Positions 55,760 to 64,000 of a stretch of DNA of 64,000 nt are shown here, in pieces. The notes under the pieces were generated by a model. It saw nothing but the letters and a program-made list of their open reading frames with translations, was not told the origin of the DNA and did no database searches. Position 1 is the stretch's first letter; each line of letters starts with the position of its first letter. Made by a program: the position numbers and the translations under genes. This DNA is from Ischnura elegans (taxonomy: Eukaryota > Arthropoda > Insecta > Odonata > Coenagrionidae), in the NCBI RefSeq assembly GCF_921293095.1, contig NC_060248.1:130336972-130400971 (forward strand). The letters run 5' to 3'.

Positions 55760-57967
55760 TCACCCTATAAGGCAATAGATCAGTTCCTTCAATGTGTGTG
55801 CCAGGATTGGCACAGTTCTGTTAAAAATTTTACATGCATGGCCACATGATATGCAAAATTGATCCGCGAGCCTTTCAAAAGAATCATTTACCTTGATTTT
55901 CATGAGAGTAAATACAATGTCTCTATGGCCAAGTTTAGTGTATTTCATTATCAATGACATTGCATGAGGAAACCACTCATCTGGCACGCCAATATACATT
56001 TTGGATTCCCTATTTACGCAAGAGAGAATTGCATCAGGGTCCTGAAATTCATGAGCAGACTCATCACTCTCAGATGAGCATGGCTCATATTCACTCCCAC
56101 TGCCATTTTCCACACCCTCAGTTGTTGTGACAGACTCCAGTTCCTCTTCATCCACAGCCCCACCTATTCTCTTCAGTGGAGATGTCGACTTATCTCTCTG
56201 TAACTTGATGGGTGATGTGGTAATGTCTTTTTTTTCATATTGCAATTAATATCCTTACTCCTGTGAGAAACAGAAGTTTGGACACTAGCATCACAAAATG
56301 TCTTAGTAAGAGTTAATGGCTCATAGTTGGATGCAGCATTTCCACCCTCATGAGCTTTAGAGCAGTCTAGTTGTATGTCCACTGACTCCTCATCCAAATC
56401 ATGACTGGTTATATGGGGAGGGATATGTTTATAAACCTAAAATAAAAGCATATATTTTATTAGTTGTATAATTCAGGCAATAATTTGCAAGTAACCGACA
56501 TACATTTAACGAGACCCTTATCTCCATAGTACCAAGTTGATTTTTTTTTAATTTGAGTACCTGAGCAGCACCAAACTCTTCACTTCAAATTTTCAATAAT
56601 CACTTGAGCTTATATGAAAATATTCAAACTCCTACTGGGCATATAAGTATAGAATTAAATATATGATTAACATCATTTTATTTCACTTTCAAGCTTATTA
56701 TTTTTCCCATTTTATTTCAGATATGATAGGGTTAGAATTCAAGTATAGCCAATAGTTAGAAGTTAGAAGCCAAGAGTATGGATGCCACATTTTAATATGA
56801 AATATTTTTCAGAAATATTAACTGTTCTGTTGTTATTAGGCTTCAATGTTGCACAGGGGCGGATCCAGGATTTTGTTCAGGGGGGGGGGGGCACAAGGAT
56901 ATCTCGTCATACAAAACGAACGAAATGATAATGGGACCGTATTAAAATTCTAGCACATTTTTAAGGGTCTGGGGGGGCACGTGCCCCCGTGCCCCCCCCT
57001 GGATCCGACTATGATGTGGCAGCATATCATATATTAGTCAATCTGTACCTGTAGAACACATTTATGTCTCTGTAACTGTTTCTATTTAGTGATTATCATT
57101 TATTTTAATCATTAATTAAAATATTAATTTATTTAAAGGGCAATTATAAACAATGCAGTCTACACTTAAAGTACCTATAAAGAGTTCCCATAATAAGACT
57201 GTAATATTCATCAATTCACATTGAGGCTACAAATATCTTTAGAATCAGCCTAGGGAGGGCTGCATATGGATAACTTACACTCAGTGCGTCTTCTATTAAT
57301 CTCTGCTGAGTCCTCTTCATGGGTAAATTTCGGGTGGTTGACGCAAATGCTCTCTGCCGATCTTCCTGGCAGCCAAATACGTGGGGAAAAGCACATTTGT
57401 TTAATAGCTTATGCCCTCCTACCATTTTGCACCTCATGAAATTTCCCATGTCGTCCTCCATCTATAAACAAAAGCATTAGGTATATATTTTTAACTGTAC
57501 ATACCAAAATCATAGCTCAAACTGTTTACTTCTGATCTAATAGATGCTTCTTCCAAGGTTTTCTTCGTCAACAATTTTCATCCTTTGAATTGCAGTTTTT
57601 TGGAAGCATCTATTTTCCATTTCATTACGTTGGCTATTTTGTACGATTAATGGATTCATTCAGCAGATGTTAAAGGCTCTTCATCATGAATAATTTACGT
57701 GTCATACACATACATTAGTATCTATTCAATAAGTGTCAGTAATAAATATTAAAATACCTTAAAATGGTCCTCGCAGCAATAAAGGGTTGATTTCAGAGAG
57801 ACATTGAAGTCCCTTGTTGCAGCTCTAAACCATTTCTTCCTCCGTTTCTCTTCCTTCGGAACCGCGAAAAACACTTTGCTAGGGTTCCTGCTGCTTGTAT
57901 GTGTACACTCTGGTACAAAACACCATTTATATGCCGAAATTGCGCACAGTTTATCTCTGACTTTCGT
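55760..57967 (-). pseudogene. THAP-domain DDE transposase-like gene, three exons
   Basis: Exon a (about 57967-57758) encodes the first THAP half: KWCFVPECTHTSSRNP, KKWFRAATRDF and YCCEDHF (C-x-x-H pair), with an AAG|GTATTT donor. Exon b (57461-57279) completes it (MRCKMVGGHKLLNKCAFP) and ends at GTAAGT. Exon c (56436-55760) starts VYKHIPPHITSHD and has an acidic linker (GSGSEYEPCSSESDESAHEF). Its transposase-type helix-turn-helix reads MKIKVNDSFERLADQF, then GHACKIFNRTVP. Exon c changes frame at an A8 run (56235-56228). After KELIY the expected catalytic domain decays within ~30 codons. No start ATG precedes the THAP domain in frame. THAP domains are zinc-dependent DNA-binding modules found in several transposases. 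Confidence 0.8.
56854..57013 (+). mobile_element. 160-bp hAT-type MITE (CAGGGGCGGATCC family)
   Basis: The ends are CAGGGGCGGATCCAGG and the complement of CATAGTCGGATCCAGG. The 8-bp flanks ATGTTGCA (56846-56853) and ATGTGGCA (57014-57021) differ at one base, as expected for hAT. It lies in the intron between exons b and c of the THAP gene. It contains the palindrome GGGGGCACGTGCCCCC. Confidence 0.85.
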
Positions 57968-58641
57968 TCAAGAGAGCGCGTAACCATTAACTACAGCATT
58001 ACCGTACGGCAAGTACTCGAAGTTACGGGCACGTGACGTCACAGGCGGCCATGTTCTTTTTCTTGTTTTCGCGGACGTTCAAACCGGGTAATTTTTAACG
58101 CAGCCAGAAATGGCCAAAATTACCCTAAATTTAAGTTTAAATAGCATTTCCGTACCTAGGATGAAGTGAAGTTTCCGCATATATCGCTAAAAAAATCCAT
58201 GCAAACACCCCATTTGTTCGAGTTTCCTTCGCGAAACAATTGACGGAGACGATTGCGGCACACAAGTTTATTTATTTTTGGGATTTGTCGACTTAAGACT
58301 ATAACCTCTCTCCAACCAGGCACTATTCGTCACCTTATGACGCTTTTTGGGTTACAGAATCAGAAGTGAGTAATATTCCACCCAAATTACGACCTTCGCC
58401 ATGTTAATCCAGGCGCAGAAGTCACAGAATAGCCATGCACGCACGGTAACGGGTGGTTTCTGCTGGTTTATGCTTTGATTAAACGTGACTGTAGACAGTC
58501 TTGTACAATACAATTGAAAGCTGTTTTTCATTTCTTCGTTCCTAAATCGGACGCTAAGTTTCAGTTTGATTAACTAAGGCACATTTATTCACCGGAAATT
58601 TAATTAGTTTTCCGCATTGCAATAAATTTTAAGGATTCTGT

Positions 58642-60199
58642 AATAGGGTTGTTCAAGCCTATCAGAACGGTCTAAAAAAACGAATGTATATCACTTCTGA
58701 TGTAATTTAATTTCGATTGGGATGAATGACAGATGCGTTGAAAAAGTAATGATGGAATTATTAGCAATCAAAATACGAACAATTTTAAACGCCGCCAAAA
58801 ACGGTCGGCCATCTTGAAATAGAGGTGATGACGACACAAGCCTGTACGGCTGGCCTGTATCCTCGATCGCTCGATGCCAAGCTGAGTACTCTGCATGCCG
58901 ACTGGACATTTGCCAAGGTTATTCCTTATTTTGAAATGGCCTATGTTGTGCATGAAGCTTCCGGATGGATCAAGGCGACATGAAATCCATTCTTCAAGTT
59001 AGGCAGGCAACGTATGTAGCGTTGACAGGAATTGAAAGTTTTGTATAGCTGCATTTGCTAGGAAACTACGTGCAGTGAACTTTCATTGTGCCTCTAGTGC
59101 AAGTGAACACAATTTGTGCCCTTGATGTACCCCTAAGTGAATGATTGCATATAGACGATGAAGTAAAGAGTGAAGTGAGTTGTGAATGTAACTGCTTTGA
59201 CGAAATTATTTATTTCTTCCATGCTAGTTCAATCAACCCTATACATTTCGATCTAAGGTATCTAACTATTGCCTAAGGGATATGTTTCATATTTGAGCTA
59301 GTTGTGCTTTAGGGATACATCGAACGCATATTAATTTTCAATCGTTTGTTCGCTTCTAAGTTCCGTTTGATGTTATTACCTATTCATTTTGAGCATTCAC
59401 GAGTGTTTACATTTCACGAATTTCGTTGCGCTGTTGTTTGTTTTTGTTTTGGTCATATTTTGGTTACGGTAAGAGTACGGGTAAGAGTAATAGTGAAATT
59501 CGAAGTTTTTTGATGTTACAATAACCTGTTTAGCAATTTGTTTCAGCCTATTCATTTCATTGTCCTCGAAATGTCAATGTGAAATAACGTAAACTGATTC
59601 TAAGTCGTTAGTGATGAGTGAGAAGTGAGGTGTGGAGAATCTTTCGAACCTCAAGGAGTGCAAATTCTTTTAGCGTGTGCGGAGTGATTGGAAAACCGAT
59701 TATCATGTTTTATTAGTGTTTTATATTTATTGTGAGTCAAGTTTTTCATTGAATCAGTTGATTCGGAATATACTGATTATATGTATCAAAAAGACAACTC
59801 GTGAAATGTGTACGTTGTAGTGCTATTTATGATATGATGAGCAATAAACATGTACAAGTAAGGGTAATTTTGCTTATTATTACTCTTACTAAAGGATAAA
59901 TTTGGATTTTCTTTAAACACTGATCTGGCGGCAGACGCTGGAGATCTTGAAAAAAAGTGGAATAACCCTGCTGAGCCACTTAAACAACACTGCAGTAGGG
60001 CATCTACAGGCTTGTGACGTCACACATCAATTCAAGATGGAAGTAGGGCTTTTTGGCGTAACGTAAAATTTGTCACTGTTTAAAGCCTTCTCTAAACATG
60101 TGCAATGAAGAAAATAGCATAATATTATTGTCATTGCTCCTTCTGAAGCACGATCTTTCGATTTCTTAAATAAAAAAAATATGGTGAACAACCCTATTG
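58642..60199. mobile_element. 1.56-kb relative of the THAP and AATAGGG elements
   Basis: The ends are AATAGGGTTGTTCAAGCC (58642) and the complement of CAATAGGGTTGTTCACC (60199). Both arms have CCATCTTGAA, then a TGACG-CACAAGCCTGTA segment about 180 bp inside (58829; 60015-60022). The right arm shares TTTTTTTATT and AAATCGAAAGA with the same end of the ~660-bp elements. The ~1.1-kb centre has no recognisable gene. Confidence 0.8.
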
Positions 60200-60627
60200 T
60201 TTTGGTTTTCGTAGACAAAATTCACTATTTTTGTGGAAGTCTTTTTTGATTCCATTTTACAAGTGGTAATGTCGTAGAAGATACGCGAGGAACCTCGATT
60301 TGAACTCTAGAAATGTTGGAATTTGATTACCCTTTCAACGGTTGAGGGGATCAAATCGATTCCCATGTAAGTCAGATGCACAAATGTGCTGCAACAACGT
60401 CGTAAGTAAAAAATCTTTTTCTGCGGTCCACTTCCACATAGGAGAGCCAAGACCTTTAATTTGTGACAGAAATAACGTCATAGTGTCATCGATTTCTTAT
60501 TTGCTTTTTTATCTTATTCCTTAACTGATCAGTGGGCATAAAGTATCAGCACGTTTTTTTTACGTTTTCCGGGGGAAATCACTAGGTTTGTTCAGATAAT
60601 AATGGAAATTTTGGTTTTCATTACCGG
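60200..60627. other. No gene seen
   Basis: Short anonymous sequence without a recognised coding region or element end. Confidence 0.5.
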
Positions 60628-60975
60628 CGTCGCACCTCTGTCCCGCCTCGACGCGGAGCCAACTGACGACTGCTTCTTGCACTTCATCGTCTGACTTGGA
60701 TTTCGGTCCTCCAAGAGCCGGAATCAAGTGGGTTTCGCCAAGGGCAGCTTCCGGGCTGTGAGGTGAGTGGTCGATGATATCCCAACCGATTTCATTGAGT
60801 AGGGTGTTCGATTAATGTGACACTTGTGAAATCGCATTTTCATGATGCAAACTGACTCTTTTGGTGAGCCCACCCCTTCTTTTTCTTTGGATGGCTCCCC
60901 GAAGTTTCCTCTGAGTCTCGCAGTAGCTTTCTGAAATGATTGTTGTTCCTCTCGGCATGAAATCCACCAACAGAA
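60628..60975 (-). pseudogene. Old mariner transposase, C-terminal part
   Basis: On minus, LLVDFMPRGTTIISESYCET is followed by LRGAIQRKRRGGLTKRV, then degenerate active-site regions (HHENAISQ; HSPHSPEAALGETHLIP) and DDEVQEAVVSWLR. It is a mariner transposase with mutated second and third catalytic motifs and a stop. The N-terminal part is at 61520-61800, separated by an inserted LINE 3' end. Confidence 0.8.
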
Positions 60976-60976
60976 C

Positions 60977-61495
60977 CAGTTTCCAGTATGTTACAGGAGT
61001 TAGGATGGGAATCCTTACAGGAGCGTAGATCGAAGTATAGGCTTAATTTAGGAAATTCAAAGAAGATATTTTCTCAGACGACGTGAATCATATCCTTCGT
61101 ATACCATCGTACTATAGTAGACGCGATCATGGGAATAAAATTAGAGAAAGAGACTGCAAAACAGAGAGATTCAAAATCTCCCTTCCCTCGCACTATTAAG
61201 GATAGCAACGTTGTCTCAATTTATAGGATTAATGGCGTCGCTCGCTAGGATCACTCATTGCACGTTATTTTTCATAGTTCTAAACTTGCATGTATTTGCT
61301 CTAGGAATTACTAGCCATTAGGGAGTTTTTTTTATGAATAAGCATTAATATTTTGCTAGCGTGCGTAATATTTCTATGACCGTGCGGTGTGCATGTGGCG
61401 GTCCTCTTGCATGCCGCATGTTGGTGATTTGTCACCCCCTGCCAAACACCCTAGAGGTGGCTCGCAGGGTATTATGTAAATGTAGATGTAGATGA
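60977..61495 (+). mobile_element. LINE 3' end inserted in the old mariner
   Basis: It starts with a coding remnant (MLQELGWESLQERRSKYRL in frame on plus), typical of the last part of Jockey/CR1-type reverse transcriptase proteins. It ends with the 3' segment CACCCCCTGCCAAACACCC, then GAGGTGGCTCGCAGGGTA, and a GTAGATGTAGATGA tail. It is 5'-truncated, as usual for LINEs. Confidence 0.75.
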
Positions 61496-61519
61496 ACCCT
61501 CTTCCTGTCCCATAATACG

Positions 61520-61800
61520 GTTGCCACTCTATTTCCCGCTGACTTCTCTCTCTTGAACTTTTTGGGCTTCGGTGAGGTCGGGTGACGCCATTTTTTCAAT
61601 CGTTCCTTTCCGTTTCCGGGGTGTAATGATGTTACTATCTTTTCTATCCAGTCACGATCGAATCCAGAAATTCTTCACCCCCTGCCTCGTAGCGTCGAAG
61701 AAATTCTGTGGCATTTCCGCTCTCTCTTTCTTGTGTTCATCGGTTCGCTGCTTAGGGATCAACCTGGTGAACACCTTGTCGTAGCCGAGAACCACTTTCA
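61520..61800 (-). pseudogene. Old mariner transposase, middle part
   Basis: On minus, VVLGYDKVFTRLIPKQRTDE is followed by HKKERAEMPQ and then a decayed EEFLDSIVTG-like segment in another frame. This precedes, in transposase order, the part at 60628-60975. The copy is much older than the one at 5914-7237. Confidence 0.7.
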
Positions 61801-61847
61801 GAGGTCCTCGGTCGTAGGTCGCGGGCTTTTTTTTTATACAATCTGAA

Positions 61848-62096
61848 TTAGTTGAGGTCTGTTCTGATTGAAGGAGCCAGAGTTGGTTTTCTCGTCATTT
61901 TTATGATGGGATTCCAGGTGATGCTGATGTTTAACCATTTGTCGTTGTTGAAGTTGTTATTGGTTAATCGTATTTCTATCGCCTCCTTGGTGATTCTGCC
62001 AAAGAATCCTTTGGAGTGGTAGAGCAGTTTTGTCAAGTCTCGACGTTCGGCATAACCGAGGTCAATGGAATACTCTGCGACAGCTGACTTATACAG
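61848..62096 (-). pseudogene. Penelope-like element GIY-YIG endonuclease fragment
   Basis: On minus the frame gives SAVAEYSIDLGY, then LLYHSKGFFGRITKEAIEIR, then NNNFNNDKWLNIS and TWNP. This order (S-x-x-AEH-like, then RxxKEAIEI, NxxNxD, WxP) is the C-terminal part of the GIY-YIG domain of Penelope-like retroelements. The reverse transcriptase part is absent. Penelope-like elements carry hammerhead ribozymes, which bears on the hammerhead-like motifs elsewhere in the window. Confidence 0.75.
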
Positions 62097-62218
62097 ACGC
62101 GCGGTACTTCATACCAATCTTATATTGGTATTAACCTGCTCAGCACTCCTGGGCTCTTCAGATTATGATTCGCTTCGGGTTCCACATTGCCAAGGGACGT
62201 ATTCCCTGTGAAAGCCTC

Positions 62219-62690
62219 CTATGTTGACGCCGTAAATCCCGTTACGAGACCGCGTCCTTTTGTTTCTTCTGTTTGTCCGGTTTCGGCGCAGGGTCTTCTG
62301 TATTTGTCCCAGGGCCGGACAGGGAATTCTGCTATCCGTCGCAGCTCCGGAAATTTTGATTCCGCGACTTCCTGGAAAAATTTCTGTGTCTGGTAACGAA
62401 GAGTCTTCTCCAGCGGCTCCATCCGCGCTAACGGCCATAGGGCGTCATTATGCGGTGTCCGTCCGAGACAAAGGGCTACCCGAAGCGATTTTCTCTCTGC
62501 TACTTCCAGGATATGATGAGCAGATTTGCTTGCAACACCAATCCATGCTGGTGCAGCGTATGAAATAATGGGTCGGATTATGGTCTTATGAAGATGCGCT
62601 CCTCTGTGTGCGGGAGATTCACGTTTCCAAGCATTGATAATAACTGATGCCTCCGTACTCCCACGATGACTGCTTTGCGGTGGGCGTGAC
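62219..62690 (-). pseudogene. Jockey-like LINE reverse transcriptase C-terminal fragment
   Basis: On minus, HLHKTIIRPIISYAAPAWIG is followed by ILEVAERKSLRVALCLGRTP and then PLEKTLRYQTQKFFQEV. This is the conserved region after the reverse transcriptase palm in Jockey-type LINEs (LYKxxIRPxxxYxxPxW). A hAT MITE lies a few bases to the right. The upstream catalytic part is missing. Confidence 0.8.
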
Positions 62691-62693
62691 AGC

Positions 62694-62917
62694 CATGGGC
62701 GGATCCAGGATTTCTTTCTGGGGGGGCCCAGGCAAGGCCGTATCCAGGATTTTGTTTCTGGGTGGGGCACAAGGATACCTCGTAATACAAATCGAACGCA
62801 ATGATAATGGGACCGTATTAAAAATCTTGCATATTTTTATAGGGTCCGGGGGGGGGGGGGGCGGATCTAGGGATGGGGGCACGTGCCCCCGTGCCCCCAC
62901 CCCTAGATCCGCCAATG
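62694..62917 (+). mobile_element. 224-bp hAT-type MITE (CAGGGGCGGATCC family)
   Basis: The ends are CATGGGCGGATCCAGG and the complement of CATTGGCGGATCTAGG. A perfect 8-bp duplication GTGACAGC flanks it (62686-62693 and 62918-62925). It has an internal partial duplication of its left end, and the GGGGGCACGTGCCCCC palindrome seen in the copy at 56854. Confidence 0.93.
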
Positions 62918-62925
62918 GTGACAGC

Positions 62926-64000
62926 TGACTTATATAGCCAGTTGGCCCTGCCGATATATATTCAGAGGTGTTTCGAAACTCCGGCACATGAAGGCAGCAC
63001 AAGATCACCTTGGTCGTGCTAGTGCATGTTGGCTTTTGGCGAAGTCGTATGAACGGGCCTTATTTAGGATGGGGGAATGAATGCCTTTGCCTGGGCCACC
63101 TCACTACTCAAGCCTTTTGTATTCGGGTGTGATCCAAGGCTTCACACAATATTTGAACCCGGGTCTCTTCGATCAGAAGCCGTGCGCTATGCTCACGAGA
63201 TCACCACGCTATAGTCTGTTCACTTTATGTCTGCGGGTGAGCTTTCGTGAGAGCCCGGACACTCTCGGATGGCTTCGCTGATAGGGGAGGGGCAGTACCG
63301 AAACAGAGAGAGAGGAGGAGCGAACATAACGTTGCCAAATGTACATTGCCGCCCTACTTTGTCACTGAAAACGTGTGAGTCATAGGTGACCACAGGTATT
63401 TTGGCCCCGACGCCGAGACAATATACCTACTCATTTGGATGGCATTGGGGATAATCCTTTCACAGAAGCCCATGACGTCGTCAGCTACCGCGCTGAATCA
63501 GGCACCGTTGGTGGAAGGCATACTTGGTTACATGCAAGGAGAACGTGTGAGGTTTGGCAACACTGCTCCACGAGCAGATTCACGATGTTCACTCGGCTGA
63601 GGTCTGAGCGCGACTCACTGAGGCCACGCCTACTGTTTGCTGATTGGCAAAGGCAAAGTCACATGTCGAGAAACCTACCCTCCCCTCATCTCCTTTTGCT
63701 TTGGCCACACCAGCTCACCCGCAGAGATAAAATGAGCAGAGTATAATCCAAGTTAACTCGAAGGTAAGGTAGAATAGATATGGGTAAAGTTCAATCCCTG
63801 GCGTGGTCACAGGCGTTTGAAGTTTACTCATTCAGGTATGGAGGGAAAGTACTGTTCCCTGGGGATGTGTGCTCCACTCTGTTTGGAATTATTTCGATCG
63901 GTTTTCATTCCAAACGGTTGATTTCGATTGGTTAGCATCGCAATCGGCATTTGTTGCGTTTATAATTTATCTCTCCGACGACTCATTGTGAGGGCGCTCA
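62926..64000. other. No gene recognised
   Basis: GC-richer than most of the window. A tRNA-like SINE head is on minus at about 63215-63145 (B box GGGTTCAAAT). A 103-codon plus-strand frame at 63435-63746 has no ATG at its start and no recognised domain. Confidence 0.45.
63145..63215 (-). mobile_element. tRNA-like SINE head
   Basis: On minus, AGCGTGGTGATCTCGTGAGC (A-box region) precedes ACCCGGGTTCAAAT (B box). The order and spacing are tRNA-like. The body was not delimited. Confidence 0.5.

Larger units (their letters stand above)
55322..58214 (-). mobile_element. THAP-transposase element with long diverged inverted repeats
   Basis: The outer ends are AATGGGGTGTTTGCAT at 55322 and its complement, ending at 58214. 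Both arms carry GTGACGTCAC followed by TGCCCGTA. TGACGTCA lies at 55497-55504 and 58034-58041, that is 175 and 173 bp from the ends. Between the ends is a THAP-domain gene on minus whose product also has a transposase-type helix-turn-helix. I infer a decayed autonomous transposon, probably of the THAP-bearing DDE type (ISL2EU/Kolobok-like). The superfamily is not settled and the target duplication cannot be read. Confidence 0.7.

Noticed and set aside
63435..63746. 103-codon plus-strand open frame near the right edge
   Set aside because: It has no ATG start, no recognisable domain and a low-complexity-like arginine/serine-rich composition typical of GC-rich non-coding DNA.

Overview
This is a stretch of nuclear genome from an animal, most likely an arthropod and probably an insect. 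It has long AT-rich non-coding DNA, spliced genes with canonical GT..AG junctions, and a dense, nested load of transposable elements. The clearest host gene is a bee-venom-type (group III) secreted phospholipase A2 on the minus strand. Its three visible exons lie at 39179-38975, 28166-27998 and 25221-25042, and its 10.8-kb first intron has been filled by mobile elements. No bacterial-type operon, rRNA gene, true tRNA gene or CRISPR array is visible.

Layout. 1-5.9 kb: mostly anonymous DNA with a lone Transib-like terminus and a small minisatellite. 5.9-7.2 kb: a complete mariner with a frameshifted transposase. 7.8-10.4 kb: the first copy of a ~660-bp terminal-inverted-repeat element, a complex inverted/direct repeat array and another Transib-like terminus. 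11.4-15.4 kb: a decayed PIF/Harbinger neighbourhood (transposase fragment on plus, two Myb/SANT-like pseudogenes on minus) damaged by hAT-type MITEs and a tRNA-derived SINE. 17.4-24.6 kb: LINE fragments, SINEs, a second ~660-bp copy and a nested inverted-repeat element. 25-39.2 kb: the phospholipase gene, with MITEs in intron 2 and, in intron 1, a third ~660-bp copy, an intact young Mag-like Ty3/gypsy retrotransposon and a Transib-type element. 39.2-49 kb: mostly anonymous DNA with a hAT MITE, SINEs, a fourth ~660-bp copy and a 200-bp near-perfect palindrome. 49.3-52.4 kb: a nearly full-length RTE-like LINE with one nonsense codon. 52.5-53.5 kb: two small inverted-repeat elements. 55.3-58.2 kb: a THAP-domain transposase element. 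58.6-60.2 kb: a 1.56-kb relative of it. 60.6-64 kb: nested fossils of mariner, a LINE 3' end, a Penelope-like GIY-YIG fragment, a Jockey-like reverse transcriptase fragment and a hAT MITE.

Three observations deserve most attention. First, the THAP element, the 1.56-kb element and the four ~660-bp copies appear to be one transposon lineage: all end in AATRGGGT-type repeats and carry a TGACGTCA-type palindrome about 173-187 bp in from the end. Second, the Transib-type element has 187-bp inverted repeats that match throughout by eye, a CGACG target duplication, and ends resembling V(D)J recombination signals (CACAGTG, 22-nt spacer, ACAAAAGTC). Third, motifs resembling the hammerhead ribozyme core (CTGANGA ... 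GAAAC) recur at about ten places, which fits the Penelope-like fragment in the window. All alignments were made by eye; no database or folding search was run.
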